Shown: one piece after another, positions 44,881 to 55,732 of the stretch
Layout of the letters: each line of letters opens with the position of its first letter
Position numbering within the stretch: position 1 is the first letter of the stretch
DNA from: Pseudomonas leptonychotis
GTDB lineage: Bacteria > Pseudomonadota > Gammaproteobacteria > Pseudomonadales > Pseudomonadaceae
Direction of reading: 5' to 3'
Assembly: GCF_004920405.1 (NCBI RefSeq)
Contig: NZ_RFLV01000001.1
Span: forward strand, 62,001-126,000
DNA: 64,000 nucleotides
Translations under genes and position numbers: made by a program
Notes under the pieces: generated by a model
Seen by the model: the letters and a program-made list of their open reading frames with translations, nothing else
Told to the model about the DNA's origin: nothing
Database searches by the model: none

Positions 44881-46251
44881 TTAACTAACGGTGCGCAAAC
44901 GGCTACTGGCCTTATGCCGCGCACAGCAATTGGACTCACCGAGAGCAAAACGACTGGGCGTATCGATACGGTCGATGGGGATGGCGCAGCGCTCACCACT
45001 GGGGAGCGCCGCTTCGCAACTGGGCTTCTGATAATGCGCCAGCCACTTGCGATACTGCTCTTCGCTGACAAAACACTTGGCGGCCACATAAGCCAACGGG
45101 TTGTCTTGGTAAGTAGCTATATCCTGCAAAGGAATGGTCAGGTGCCCGGCACCCGGGTGATACACCACAAAAACCACCCCAAGTTTGGCCAACCGCTCGA
45201 GAATCTGATCGCCACCCTGGCTGGCCAAATCCGCGTACGCCCGCTTGAGGCGATTGATTTCCTGCAAGGCCTGAGTGTCCTGCTCACCACGATAGGCCAA
45301 CTCGACGTCGCGAATGGCGATCTGCTCTTTGTATTCAGCCACTGCCGAAGCGATCTTAGCCTGCATCTCGTCTTCGTATTGCGCACGTAGGCTGTCGCTC
45401 TCACTGCGGCCATCGTGCTGCAGTGCACGCAGCTGCTCGGTCATCTTTTCACGGGACGTTTGGAAGTTTGCCGCCTGCGCCGCGAGCTGAGCCTTCAGCG
45501 CACTGTTGTGCTCTTCTTGCTGCCGCAACGCCTGATGCAGGCCATGAATTTGCGCCTGCAGGTTCTTGTTTTGCTCTTCACTGGCCAATTTGAATTTAGC
45601 CAGTTCTTCCTCGTGCTGCTGAGTCAGGCTGCTAATGCGTAACCGCTGCTGCTTGATTAACTGGGCCGCTTTCAGTCGCTGTTCTTGGTCAAGTTTTTCA
45701 GTGGCTTTGGCCGCCTCATCCTGAGCAGGGTCAGGCGCGTACCATTTGTCTTCAGAGGCCATTTGCAAGCGCTCTAGCGCAACAGCCTGCGCATTTTCAT
45801 CTTCGGCCAATAAGCCAAGGCTGTTGCGTTTAACCACATCGCGCAGCAGCGCTAGGTCGTTATTACCTGGCGTTAAGCCAGGGTCCCAGAGGTGCATCTG
45901 GTGCCAGGATACCGGGCACTGGCTGCGGCAAGCCAAGCGAATCGGTCCCGCTCCCAGATCAGGCCCCCGTCCGGCGCGCTCAGCCAACGCCTGCAATGGG
46001 ATGTTCCAGCCGGAGTCCGGTGCGCCCTTCTCATCAAAATCCAGGTAGAAAAACACCAGCGCCTTAATCATCAAGCGCGGGTTGATCAGCACGTAAGCCA
46101 CACGCATCTGTTGATCGGCGAATTCCGGCATATTTACCACGCCGTCAAGCAAAGCCTCGAATTCAGGGAAAAACATTTGCTTGCAGATGCCGCCGCGTTC
46201 ACTGAAGAACAGTACGGCCTCAACCATCTGCGGCTTGTTCTGCATGCTCAT
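44881..46251 (-). CDS. Conserved coiled-coil protein of unknown function
   Basis: A 456-residue protein. The N-terminal ~170 residues form a globular domain (ICKQMFFPEFEALLDGVVN, LACRSQCPVSWHQMHLWDPG). Residues ~185-340 are a continuous coiled coil rich in Gln/Glu/Lys. The C-terminal ~110 residues form another domain with VVYHPGAGHLTIPLQDIATY and Cys/His residues (SCEAAL, GERCAI, NCCARH) that could bind metal. I do not recognise a characterised family. GAGG lies 7 nt before the ATG. Cytosolic; a structural or scaffolding role is only a guess. Confidence 0.8.
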   Translation of the reverse strand: MSMQNKPQMVEAVLFFSERGGICKQMFFPEFEALLDGVVNMPEFADQQMRVAYVLINPRLMIKALVFFYLDFDEKGAPDSGWNIPLQALAERAGRGPDLGAGPIRLACRSQCPVSWHQMHLWDPGLTPGNNDLALLRDVVKRNSLGLLAEDENAQAVALERLQMASEDKWYAPDPAQDEAAKATEKLDQEQRLKAAQLIKQQRLRISSLTQQHEEELAKFKLASEEQNKNLQAQIHGLHQALRQQEEHNSALKAQLAAQAANFQTSREKMTEQLRALQHDGRSESDSLRAQYEDEMQAKIASAVAEYKEQIAIRDVELAYRGEQDTQALQEINRLKRAYADLASQGGDQILERLAKLGVVFVVYHPGAGHLTIPLQDIATYQDNPLAYVAAKCFVSEEQYRKWLAHYQKPSCEAALPSGERCAIPIDRIDTPSRFALGESNCCARHKASSRLRTVS

Positions 46252-46513
46252 CGGCTTTCCTCTAGGCTAAACGGGGCGTTCCGCTCAGCGCGTGACGCGC
46301 TTGCTTATACTGCGCAACAACTGGCGCAATCAGCAAGATCGCCAACATTCTGACGGGTTAAGCAAGGCCTCTGTTTCAGGCGCTATACCCTTGTTCAGGC
46401 AAGTCTAGGGGAAAAACCAAGCCCAGCAATGTGACTGGGTTGGCAGTCGCCCTGCCGGTGAACCGTAAAAACGGACCAACAGGGCAAAACTGTGATGGGT
46501 TTGGTGCAACGCC

Positions 46514-46945
46514 TCAGCTTTTCGCCGCCGCCAGAAAAGGCGCCAGCCTGCGCCCCATCTCCTCACCCAAGGCTTGCAAGCCACTCATGGGCCGAATCAT
46601 CACCTCGAACTCCACGATCTTGCCGGCCTCGTCGAAGCGGATCATGTCGATACCCTTGAGCTCGCGCGCGCCCACCTTGGCGCTGAATTCCAGCACCACG
46701 TTGAGACCATCGGCTGTGGCCAACTCGCGGTGGTAGGCAAAGTCGACAAACACCTGACTCACGGTATTGAGAATCAGCGAAACCATGGGCGCGCCGACAT
46801 AGGGGTTATACGCCATGGGGGAGCGGAATACCGCCTGCGGATGGAGCAATTCAGGCAAAGCGCGCAGGTCGTTTTTCTGCATCAGGCCATGCCACTGCGC
46901 AAGCGTGGCGGCCGCTGCCGGTTGAAGCTGGGCGTTACTGGACAT
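46514..46945 (-). CDS. NTF2-like / SnoaL-type small protein
   Basis: A 143-residue protein of the NTF2-like fold: LAQWHGLMQKNDLRALPELLHPQAVFRSPMAY is the typical opening helix and cone, and the C-terminal strand KIVEFEVMIRPMSGLQALGEEMG closes it. Ligand or enzyme activity is unknown. The start at 46945 was chosen because AAGGA is 7 nt upstream; the ATG at 46951 is too close. It is downstream of fadH on the same strand, past a strong terminator. Confidence 0.85.
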   Translation of the reverse strand: MSSNAQLQPAAAATLAQWHGLMQKNDLRALPELLHPQAVFRSPMAYNPYVGAPMVSLILNTVSQVFVDFAYHRELATADGLNVVLEFSAKVGARELKGIDMIRFDEAGKIVEFEVMIRPMSGLQALGEEMGRRLAPFLAAAKS

Positions 46946-46976
46946 GAGCATTTCCTTATTGTTATGAGCACATGCA

Positions 46977-47003
46977 AAACGCCCCGCACGAGGCGGGGCG
47001 TTT
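46977..47003 (-). terminator. Terminator downstream of fadH
   Basis: A perfect 11-bp stem AAACGCCCCGC / GCGGGGCGTTT with a 5-nt loop, 6 nt past the fadH stop. It separates fadH from the NTF2-like gene. Confidence 0.8.
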
Positions 47004-47008
47004 GTCGG

Positions 47009-49153
<2,145 letters not shown>

Positions 49154-49280
49154 CTAAAGTGACAACTTACTGACTGTAAATAACATCGTCTCTTGGCAAA
49201 GCCTAAACACCCACCTACCCTGAGGTCCGGCACGAAGCCCACCCACAGAGCCGTTCCAGGCACAAAACGCAGGGTCCTCA

Positions 49281-50321
49281 ATGGTCAAAAACACCCGGGT
49301 CAAACTCGGCGATTTGTCGGTCAGCTTTGTCGACAGCCTGGCTGATGCCATGCGCCGCTGCGCCCAAGATCCACTTCCACTGCTCAACAGCTATGGGCTG
49401 GATGCCGCACGCCTGGCCGAACCGCGCGCACGACTGTCGATCCCACGTTATATGCGCCTGGGCCATGCCGCTATCCAGCAATGCGACGAACCGGGGTTGG
49501 GCTTACTGATGGGCCAGACTGGCCGCCTGAGCCAACTGGGCTTAGCCGGCGTGACGGCCGCACAAGCACCAACAGTGCGCGAGGCGGCGCGCGCACTGAT
49601 TCGCTTCGAACCGCTGTATGCCAGCAATTATCGCGGCCAGTCCAGCCTGCATGAGGACAACCGCGGAGCCTGGCTGCGCTTTTATTCGATCAGTCCGTAC
49701 AACGCCTACAACCGCTTTGTAGTGGATTCGGTACTGGCCAGCTGGGCGCAACAGCTACGCAAACTGGCGCAACAGCCGTTGCCGGTGGAGAAAGTTCAGA
49801 TCGAATTCCAGGCACCCATCTACGCCGCACAGTACGCCGCGCTGTTCGCCTGCCCGGTGGAGTTTGCCAGCCCGCACAATCAGCTGCGCCTGGATCAGCA
49901 CAGCCTGAACATGCGCAACCCCGAGCATTGCCCGAGCACCTGGCGGCATCTATTAGAAATCTGTGAGCAGGAACTGACGCAACTAACCCGTACACGCAAC
50001 CTGCGCGAACGCATTGCTCAACTGCTCGGACCCCTGCTGCATGGCCGTGAGCCGGATCTGACAGAGGTCGCGGCACGCCTGCAATTGCCTGCCTGGACAC
50101 TACGGCGCAAGCTAGCCGAGGAAGGCACGCAGTTTCGCAGCATTCTCAACGACACTCGCCGTGACCTGGCGATGGCCTATATCCGTGACACCGAACTGGC
50201 ATTCGGCGAAATCGCTTATCTACTCGGCTTCGCTTCAGCAGAAGCCTTCCAGCGCGCGTTTAAACGCTGGAACCAGCAAACCCCAGGAGAGTATCGCCGC
50301 GAGCAACGCAGAGCCGATTAA
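49281..50321 (+). CDS. AraC-family transcriptional regulator
   Basis: A 346-residue regulator with an N-terminal ligand domain of the OruR/ArgR-like group (LGLLMGQTGRLSQLGLAG...) and two HTH motifs at the C-terminus: DLTEVAARLQLPAWTLRRKL and AFGEIAYLLGFASAEAFQRA followed by FKRWNQQTPGEYR. It is encoded divergently from fadH, so control of fadH is the obvious hypothesis. The stop overlaps the 3' end of a tiny minus-strand ORF. Confidence 0.93.
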   Translation: MVKNTRVKLGDLSVSFVDSLADAMRRCAQDPLPLLNSYGLDAARLAEPRARLSIPRYMRLGHAAIQQCDEPGLGLLMGQTGRLSQLGLAGVTAAQAPTVREAARALIRFEPLYASNYRGQSSLHEDNRGAWLRFYSISPYNAYNRFVVDSVLASWAQQLRKLAQQPLPVEKVQIEFQAPIYAAQYAALFACPVEFASPHNQLRLDQHSLNMRNPEHCPSTWRHLLEICEQELTQLTRTRNLRERIAQLLGPLLHGREPDLTEVAARLQLPAWTLRRKLAEEGTQFRSILNDTRRDLAMAYIRDTELAFGEIAYLLGFASAEAFQRAFKRWNQQTPGEYRREQRRAD

Positions 50322-50404
50322 AGCTCGGTCGCATCCTCGTTCCACTCGGGTAGATCGAGCTCAACGCTACGCTCTTCCAGCAGTTCTTCTTGATAGTCAT
50401 CCAT
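50318..50404 (-). CDS. Small acidic protein of 28 residues
   Basis: ATG at 50404, stop TAA at 50320-50318. The peptide starts MDDYQEELLEER and ends NEDATEL: 11 of 28 residues are Asp or Glu, with one Trp, and it is amphipathic. The exceptionally good ribosome-binding site GGGAGGAAT, with GGAGG 8 nt before the ATG, is the main evidence for translation. It overlaps the araC stop tail-to-tail by 4 nt and lies just downstream of the tRNA cluster terminator. The function is unknown. Confidence 0.6.
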   Translation of the reverse strand: MDDYQEELLEERSVELDLPEWNEDATEL

Positions 50405-50520
50405 TGCATATTCCTCCCAACCAATATCGTGGCGTGTGCCCATTGCGCTAACAAAGAGCATGCCAATCAAGCTAAGGGAGGAAGATGAACGCACGATGAC
50501 AGTTTCTTGCAGGCAATAAA

Positions 50521-50550
50521 AAACCCTCAGGTATTGCTACCTGAGGGTTT
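50521..50550 (-). terminator. Terminator of the tRNA operon
   Basis: A perfect 13-bp stem AAACCCTCAGGTA / TACCTGAGGGTTT with a 4-nt loop and A/T tracts, starting 7 nt past the tRNA-Asp 3' end on the minus strand. Confidence 0.85.
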
Positions 50551-50556
50551 CGTATA

Positions 50557-50633
50557 TGGCGCAGCGGACGGGACTCGAACCCGCGACCCCCGGCGTGACA
50601 GGCCGGTATTCTAACCGACTGAACTACCGCTGC
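50557..50633 (-). tRNA. tRNA-Asp (anticodon GTC), distal copy
   Basis: 77 nt, cloverleaf intact: acceptor GCAGCGG / CCGCTGC, D-arm with GGTTAGA, anticodon loop CTGTCAC (GTC), T-arm GGGTTCGAGTCCC, encoded CCA end. Identical to the second copy 176 bp upstream. Confidence 0.97.
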
Positions 50634-50732
50634 GTGTCGGTGGACTTGCGTCCGTACAACTCTTGCTTCATCGGGATGATCAGCTAAATCAGCTTTTCAA
50701 CCTCACATCGAGCAAGCTCGATATGGAAAATA

Positions 50733-50809
50733 TGGCGCAGCGGACGGGACTCGAACCCGCGACCCCCGGCGTGACAGGCCGGTATTCTAACCGACTGAAC
50801 TACCGCTGC
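50733..50809 (-). tRNA. tRNA-Asp (anticodon GTC), proximal copy
   Basis: 77 nt, same sequence as the other tRNA-Asp including CCA. Flanking bases are also repeated (ATATGGC before the 3' end; a GTCGGTGGACTT segment next to the 5' end), showing a tandem duplication. Confidence 0.97.
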
Positions 50810-50842
50810 GCGTCGGTGGACTTTCGTCCGGTTTCACAAGAG

Positions 50843-50918
50843 TGGTGGGTGATGACGGGATCGAACCGCCGACCCGCTGCTTGTAAGGCAGCTGCTCTCC
50901 CAGCTGAGCTAATCACCC
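50843..50918 (-). tRNA. tRNA-Val (anticodon TAC)
   Basis: 76 nt, acceptor GGGTGAT / ATCACCC, D-arm TAGCTCAGCTGGGAGAGC, anticodon loop CTTACAA (TAC), T-arm CGGTTCGATCCCG, CCA encoded. First tRNA in the Val-Asp-Asp operon; the order matches the cluster next to xcpZ in P. aeruginosa. Confidence 0.97.
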
Positions 50919-51063
50919 GCTGCTTGCGAGGCGCGAAATTTACGCAAGGGGCGCACCTAAGTCAATACCCTGCTTCAAGTTTTTCTAAAAATAAGAAAAG
51001 TCGATGCGCCCATCCAGTGCCCAAGTGCGCGGTCACGCACGGTAATGCAGCTGACGTAAACGA

Positions 51064-51579
51064 TTATTGAGCAACCCTCAGGCTCAACCGTGCCGCCACC
51101 TGATTGTCACCACTGCGATCCAGGCCTGCCTCGGCAATCTGCACGCCCTGCTCCTGCAAAGCGGCGAACCAACGCAACAGCTGGGCAAAAGGCGCGGCCT
51201 GCACACTGACCTGCAGCACACCCTCCCCGTCGCTATCCAGACGTTCAATGGTCAGACCCTGGGTCGTAGCACTGGCCGTGACCAACCCTTGCAGCCGCGC
51301 CGGCTCGACGCGGCTCTGCGGAGTGCTGGCCAGGTTGCGCGCCAACGGGGCCTGGCTATGCAGGTAGGCATTGAGTTCACGCTGCGTTTCGAACGCCGCA
51401 CGTGCTGCCAGCAAACGCTGCTGCGCCGGCTGCCAGAGTGCTAGGTACAGCAGCACCAGCAACAAAAAACCGCCCAGACTGGCCAGCGACAGCTGCTCAC
51501 GCGGGGCCAGTGTTCGCCAGCGTTGCAGTAGCAGCGAGTTTTCCAATTGGGCCGTAAAGCCTTTGCTTGCCTGACTCAT
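51064..51579 (-). CDS. xcpZ: Type II secretion protein GspM/XcpZ
   Basis: A 171-residue inner-membrane assembly-platform protein: cytosolic N-terminus, one helix (SLASLGGFLLLVLLYLALW, about 30-48), periplasmic ferredoxin-like region. It stabilises XcpY. The start at 51579 is chosen since GGAGG is 6 nt upstream; the ATG at 51585 directly abuts that site. Last gene of the xcpR-Z operon, as in P. aeruginosa. Confidence 0.93.
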   Translation of the reverse strand: MSQASKGFTAQLENSLLLQRWRTLAPREQLSLASLGGFLLLVLLYLALWQPAQQRLLAARAAFETQRELNAYLHSQAPLARNLASTPQSRVEPARLQGLVTASATTQGLTIERLDSDGEGVLQVSVQAAPFAQLLRWFAALQEQGVQIAEAGLDRSGDNQVAARLSLRVAQ

Positions 51580-51581
51580 GC

Positions 51582-52718
51582 TCATCCTCCGATTACCACA
51601 CGTGCACTGACGCCTGCAGCCTCGCGACTGGCCGAGCCCAACTGCACCGCCAGCCCACTTTCCTGCAATCGTTCACGCAAACGCTCCAGCTCGGCAAAAC
51701 CCGCAGCCTGGACTTGCATGGCCAGGTCACCACGCGTCTCACTAAAATCCACCTGGCTGATCTGTACCTGCCCGCCTTCAGCCGTCAGCGCACCACTGAC
51801 CTGAGCGAGCAAGCCAAGCAAACGTGTCTGCCCACCGCCCGCGCCAGCCTGTAGGTGCTGGTCAAACTGTGCTCGCAGGTTGACCAGCTTGCTGTCCTGC
51901 GGGAACAGCTCTTGGTACAACGCGGCACTGGCAACGGCGTACTCATCCGCCTGACGCTGCAGGTGCCAGCCCTGCGCCAGATTGAAGCCCCATTGCAACA
52001 CCAGCCACATGCCCACCAACCCCAGTAAAGGCCGCCAGCGTTGCCATTGACCACCACTGCTCTGCACCGCGAACTCACCTTGCGCCAGGTTATTACGCAG
52101 CGGCTGCTGGGCCAGCCAGGCGAACGGCTCGACCACTGCGCGGCGTTCGTCCACAGGCTGCGCAACCGAATGTTGAGGGTCACACCAGGCAATGTGCGGG
52201 TGCGCGCACAGTGCACTCAGTTGCGGCCAGTCCGTTGCGGTCAGCGCCATGCGTGTGATGGTTTCACCGCCCAGCAACCAGCGGCCGTGCAGCGCCAAGA
52301 GTGCGGTGCCAGGGCCTGGCAGCAGATCAGCATCGACGGCAATCGTCTGAGGGGGCGTGGTGCACAAGGCCAACCAGGCGCTCAGCCAACTACGGCGCAC
52401 GGCAAATACCCGGTGCCGACCATCGGCCAACTCCTCGCCCAAGGCCAGGTGCATCAGCTCAACCTCCTCGGCCAGTAACTCTTCCACCGCGAATGGCAGG
52501 GCCTGACGTAACCAACGGGTTTTGCGCGTCGGCAAGTTGACCGCGCAGGCTGTTACCGCTTCGACCGGTAGGACCAAGGTCCAACTGCCACTCAGCTGTG
52601 CCTGCGCAGCGCTGAATGCCAGGGTTTCGGTTACGCCGCTGGCAACCTGCTGTACGGGTAGATCCGCTTGCGCACCAACACAGGCCGCGGGCGGCAAAAA
52701 CACATAGCTCTGACTCAT
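51582..52718 (-). CDS. xcpY: Type II secretion protein GspL/XcpY
   Basis: A 378-residue bitopic protein. The cytosolic actin-like domain (1-~235) binds the ATPase XcpR. A membrane helix lies near LLGLVGMWLVLQWGFNLA, and the periplasmic ferredoxin-like domain ends with EGGQVQISQVDFSETRGDLAMQV-type strands. It overlaps xcpX by ATGA and its stop overlaps the first possible xcpZ ATG. Confidence 0.95.
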   Translation of the reverse strand: MSQSYVFLPPAACVGAQADLPVQQVASGVTETLAFSAAQAQLSGSWTLVLPVEAVTACAVNLPTRKTRWLRQALPFAVEELLAEEVELMHLALGEELADGRHRVFAVRRSWLSAWLALCTTPPQTIAVDADLLPGPGTALLALHGRWLLGGETITRMALTATDWPQLSALCAHPHIAWCDPQHSVAQPVDERRAVVEPFAWLAQQPLRNNLAQGEFAVQSSGGQWQRWRPLLGLVGMWLVLQWGFNLAQGWHLQRQADEYAVASAALYQELFPQDSKLVNLRAQFDQHLQAGAGGGQTRLLGLLAQVSGALTAEGGQVQISQVDFSETRGDLAMQVQAAGFAELERLRERLQESGLAVQLGSASREAAGVSARVVIGG

Positions 52719-53680
52719 GGATCGACTTCCTCAACAGGCACTGGCGGCATACCGCCCTGCCCTAAATCACGGGCTAGCACATACACCTTGCCGTCGCTGG
52801 CACGCTGCAAGGTACTGCGTAAAACCTGACGGCGCTCACCGACAGTGACTTCGCTGAGCACCTGAAAATACTGACTACCAACACCCAAACCCTGGCTCTG
52901 CACCTGCAGGCCGCCGAGCTGCGCGGTAAAACTGGGGAGGTCACGATAACCCTCACTGCCCCGCGCGGCGACCAGCCCCTGGGCGGTGCTAAGCGGCAGG
53001 CCGTCGGCCACGCTGGCCAGCACCCGCGCGCTGGCGGTGTTGACGTTAAGCGTGGCATCCGCCGGCAAAGCACTGACAAAGGGCGACAGACGCTGGTAAT
53101 CCGCTTCGGTCATTTCCAGCAACAGACGCAGCTCGGAGACGTCTTTCAACTCTCGGTTACCGGCACGATAGGCCGGCTGGGCCAGCAGGTATTGGTTGTC
53201 TTCGGCACCGTAACCGCCGCTGGGCTGATCGTCGGCATCCAGCCAATCGAGCAGGCGTTCAGCGTAGGGTGCTTCGATCTGCAACCCCAGCAACAAACGG
53301 CGAAATTGCGCCACGGCCGCTTCGTTGGGCTGGCCCTGGCGCAGCAGGCTGTTGAGGTTGAAACGTGCGGTCAGATCGGTGATCTGCACCCGCAAGGCGC
53401 CGCCCTCATCCAGGGTAAAGGGCGCACGAGCTTTGGCCCAAGCCTCACCCGGGTGATCCACCGACGCACGTGGATCACCCTCACGCAAGTCGCGCTGCAA
53501 AATGGCTTTAGCCAGTGTTTCGCCGCCTAGGGCGTAATGCCAAGCCTGGCGTACATGCAGCTGATTGGCACTGCTGCGAATCGACAGTTGTTGACGAGCG
53601 ATAATCCCGGCGCTGACTACCGTGACCACCGCCACCACTAACAGCACCGTGATCAGCGCCATGCCGCGCTGCCGGTTCAT
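52715..53680 (-). CDS. xcpX: Minor pseudopilin GspK/XcpX
   Basis: A 321-residue pseudopilin. The prepilin site is RQRG-MALITVLLVVAVVTV: cleavage after Gly, with Thr instead of Glu at +5, which is normal for GspK tip subunits. The large alpha domain inserted in the pilin fold (LNSLLRQ..., LLDWLDADDQPSGGYGAEDNQYL) carries the Ca-site-type Asp residues. It caps the pseudopilus together with XcpV, XcpW. ATGA overlaps on both sides. Confidence 0.95.
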   Translation of the reverse strand: MNRQRGMALITVLLVVAVVTVVSAGIIARQQLSIRSSANQLHVRQAWHYALGGETLAKAILQRDLREGDPRASVDHPGEAWAKARAPFTLDEGGALRVQITDLTARFNLNSLLRQGQPNEAAVAQFRRLLLGLQIEAPYAERLLDWLDADDQPSGGYGAEDNQYLLAQPAYRAGNRELKDVSELRLLLEMTEADYQRLSPFVSALPADATLNVNTASARVLASVADGLPLSTAQGLVAARGSEGYRDLPSFTAQLGGLQVQSQGLGVGSQYFQVLSEVTVGERRQVLRSTLQRASDGKVYVLARDLGQGGMPPVPVEEVDP

Positions 53681-54372
53681 GAGCGAGGCTCCTGGGCAGT
53701 GTCATCACCCGGATCACTGGGGTCTTCAGGATTCTGTTCAGGGGCTTGTTGCAAACGCTCAGGCACGCCTTCGGGTAGGCGCAGTAGGCGACGCAGTTCA
53801 CCGTAACGGCGATGTTCAATAATCAGTTCGACGGCTTGCGGCAAAGCGAGCAACGCATCGGCCGGATTCTTTTCGGCTGGCGGCCAGCTGTCATGCCAGG
53901 CCCCTTCCTGATCACGGTAACGCAGCTGCAGCCGCGTCACCCCATCCAACGCCTGTTGCACTTGCAGCTCACTGTCCTGGGCCTGATCCAGCACTGTCCA
54001 GTATTGGCGCTGCCATTGCTCGCCACTGAGTTGCCAGCGCACCCGCTGCAGGCTAGAGCGCGGCTGCCCCAAAGGATTGCGCCAGCCATTGCGGGTCAAT
54101 TCTATGCTGGGACTGTCCAGTGCCTCACCGAGCAAAGCCGCACGCGGATCACCAAACGCATCACGCGTGGCGCGTGCCTGCACTTGCAACAGGTCACGTT
54201 CAAAAGCCGCCATGGCGCGCACCAGCTCGCGCAACTGCATTTCGTGAGCGCGGGTGACCTTATCGGTCTGCAGCACGCTGTCGAGCATGCGGTAAGTACC
54301 CAGACCCAGCAGGGCAAAAATAGCGATGGCAATCAGCAGTTCAAGCAGAGTAAAACCGCGCACGGCTTTCAT
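53677..54372 (-). CDS. xcpW: Minor pseudopilin GspJ/XcpW
   Basis: A 231-residue pseudopilin with VRG-FTLLELLIAIAIFALL (Glu at +5) and the GspJ blocks MAAFERDLLQVQ and RLQLRYRDQEGAWHDSWP. The C-terminal ~25 residues are Pro/Glu/Asp-rich. It forms the tip complex with XcpV and XcpX. Overlaps xcpV and xcpX by 4 nt each. Confidence 0.95.
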   Translation of the reverse strand: MKAVRGFTLLELLIAIAIFALLGLGTYRMLDSVLQTDKVTRAHEMQLRELVRAMAAFERDLLQVQARATRDAFGDPRAALLGEALDSPSIELTRNGWRNPLGQPRSSLQRVRWQLSGEQWQRQYWTVLDQAQDSELQVQQALDGVTRLQLRYRDQEGAWHDSWPPAEKNPADALLALPQAVELIIEHRRYGELRRLLRLPEGVPERLQQAPEQNPEDPSDPGDDTAQEPRS

Positions 54373-54758
54373 TGCATCACCCCGAGAAAACCATTCAAGC
54401 TCACTACTGCCCGTTCACGCACATCTCCAGCCAACCGCCCCGGCTCTGAAAGAGCGACCCAGAGGGTGACGCGGCGCATATCAGGCTCACTGGTGGCTTG
54501 CACTTCGCTCTGCCATTGCCATCGTCGCCCGGCGAAGTCCAGCTCGCCCTGCTCATGGCCATCAGCCACGGGGCTCGGCGCCAGTTGCAGTTCAGTCAGG
54601 CGGTTATCGGCGATCCACATTGCCAGGGTTTTGTCTTCTAAGCGGGCGGCGGTTTGCAAGCTACGCGCGGTGGCGGTCAACACACTGGCGGCGACCATGG
54701 CGAAAATCGCCAAAGCCACCAAAACCTCCAACAGCGTGAAGCCAGCGCTGCGCTTCAT
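54369..54758 (-). CDS. xcpV: Minor pseudopilin GspI/XcpV
   Basis: A 129-residue pseudopilin, SAG-FTLLEVLVALAIFAMVA prepilin site with Glu at +5, then TARSLQTAARLEDKTLAMWIADNRL, the GspI signature. It nucleates the pseudopilus tip. Overlaps xcpU and xcpW by 4 nt each. Confidence 0.95.
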   Translation of the reverse strand: MKRSAGFTLLEVLVALAIFAMVAASVLTATARSLQTAARLEDKTLAMWIADNRLTELQLAPSPVADGHEQGELDFAGRRWQWQSEVQATSEPDMRRVTLWVALSEPGRLAGDVRERAVVSLNGFLGVMQ

Positions 54759-55297
54759 TGTCTGCGCCCTGCCGGTTGCTCGCTCTCGACCTTCGGCAAC
54801 TGGAAACCATCGCTGACCAGCTGCAGGCGCAAACCATCGGCGCGCCGCTCGCCCAGGAGCAGGCGAAACGGACTGATCTCCCCACTTGAAAGCAGCAACA
54901 ACTGCGGCACCAGGGTGGTCTTGGATGGTTCCTCACCCTCAGCGGCCGGTAATTCGAGCGCCGTACCTTCCAGCTCAACACTCAACTGCGCCCACGCGGG
55001 CAGCTGGTGCGGCTTGTTGCTCAGCGCCTGCCAAGCCTGCTTTGTAGAGTCATAACGCAGCACTTGATAGGCCTCGCGACTGAGCAACAGACCGTACTCC
55101 TGGTTATCCAGCACGGCCTCCTCGGCCAGCACGCCAATCAGTCCGGCCAGCCGTTCGGCTTCGTTATGCAGCTCGCGTCCGGGACCGGCGATGCCCACGC
55201 TAAGCACCGCAATACCGATCAGGCTGCCGAGAATAACCAGCACCACCAGCAGTTCGATCAGGGTGAAACCCTTGGCCTGATTCACATGCTGGCGCAT
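54755..55297 (-). CDS. xcpU: Minor pseudopilin GspH/XcpU
   Basis: A 180-residue pseudopilin with AKG-FTLIELLVVLVILGSLIG and the GspH segment NEAERLAGLIGVLAEEAVLDNQEYGL. It links the tip to the major pseudopilin shaft. It starts 5 nt before the end of the intergenic gap to xcpT and overlaps xcpV by ATGA. Confidence 0.95.
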   Translation of the reverse strand: MRQHVNQAKGFTLIELLVVLVILGSLIGIAVLSVGIAGPGRELHNEAERLAGLIGVLAEEAVLDNQEYGLLLSREAYQVLRYDSTKQAWQALSNKPHQLPAWAQLSVELEGTALELPAAEGEEPSKTTLVPQLLLLSSGEISPFRLLLGERRADGLRLQLVSDGFQLPKVESEQPAGRRQ

Positions 55298-55302
55298 ACG
55301 AG

Positions 55303-55728
55303 TCAGAGGTCCCAGTTACCGATATCAGCATCCTGATCGCTGCCACCTTCCTTGCCATCAGCGCCCAGCGAATAGAGATCAAGCGCGCCCTTGGTACCCG
55401 GTGACAGATACTGATAGGCATTGCCCCACGGATCGACCGGCATACGCTTGAGGTAGCCATCGCGGTTCCAGTTCTTCGGCTGCGGGTTACCCGAGGGCTT
55501 TTTCACCAGCGCTTCCAGGCCCTGCTGGGTGCTCGGGTAGGCGTGGTTGTCCAATTTGTACATGTCCAGCGCAGCCGCCACGGCCTTGATATCACCCTTG
55601 GCCACGGTGACCTTGGCCTGATCGGGCCGGCTCATCACCTGCGGAACGACCAGCGCGGCAAGAATGCCGAGGATCACCACCACCACCATGATTTCGATCA
55701 GCGTAAAACCGGATTGCCGCTTGTTCAC
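55303..55728 (-). CDS. xcpT: Major pseudopilin GspG/XcpT
   Basis: A 141-residue major subunit of the periplasmic piston: RQSG-FTLIEIMVVVVILGILA, then the strongly conserved KGDIKAVAAALDMYKLDNHAYPSTQQGLEALV and a C-terminal Ca-binding loop region (SLGADGKEGGSDQDADIGNWDL). Located between xcpS and xcpU as usual. Processing requires the prepilin peptidase PilD/XcpA, which is not in this window. Confidence 0.97.
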   Translation of the reverse strand: MNKRQSGFTLIEIMVVVVILGILAALVVPQVMSRPDQAKVTVAKGDIKAVAAALDMYKLDNHAYPSTQQGLEALVKKPSGNPQPKNWNRDGYLKRMPVDPWGNAYQYLSPGTKGALDLYSLGADGKEGGSDQDADIGNWDL

Positions 55729-55732
55729 TTGC

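Noticed and set aside
50551..50930. Repeat pair around the tRNAs as a CRISPR-like array or att site
   Set aside because: The repeats are the two tRNA-Asp genes themselves; no spacers, cas genes or integrase nearby.
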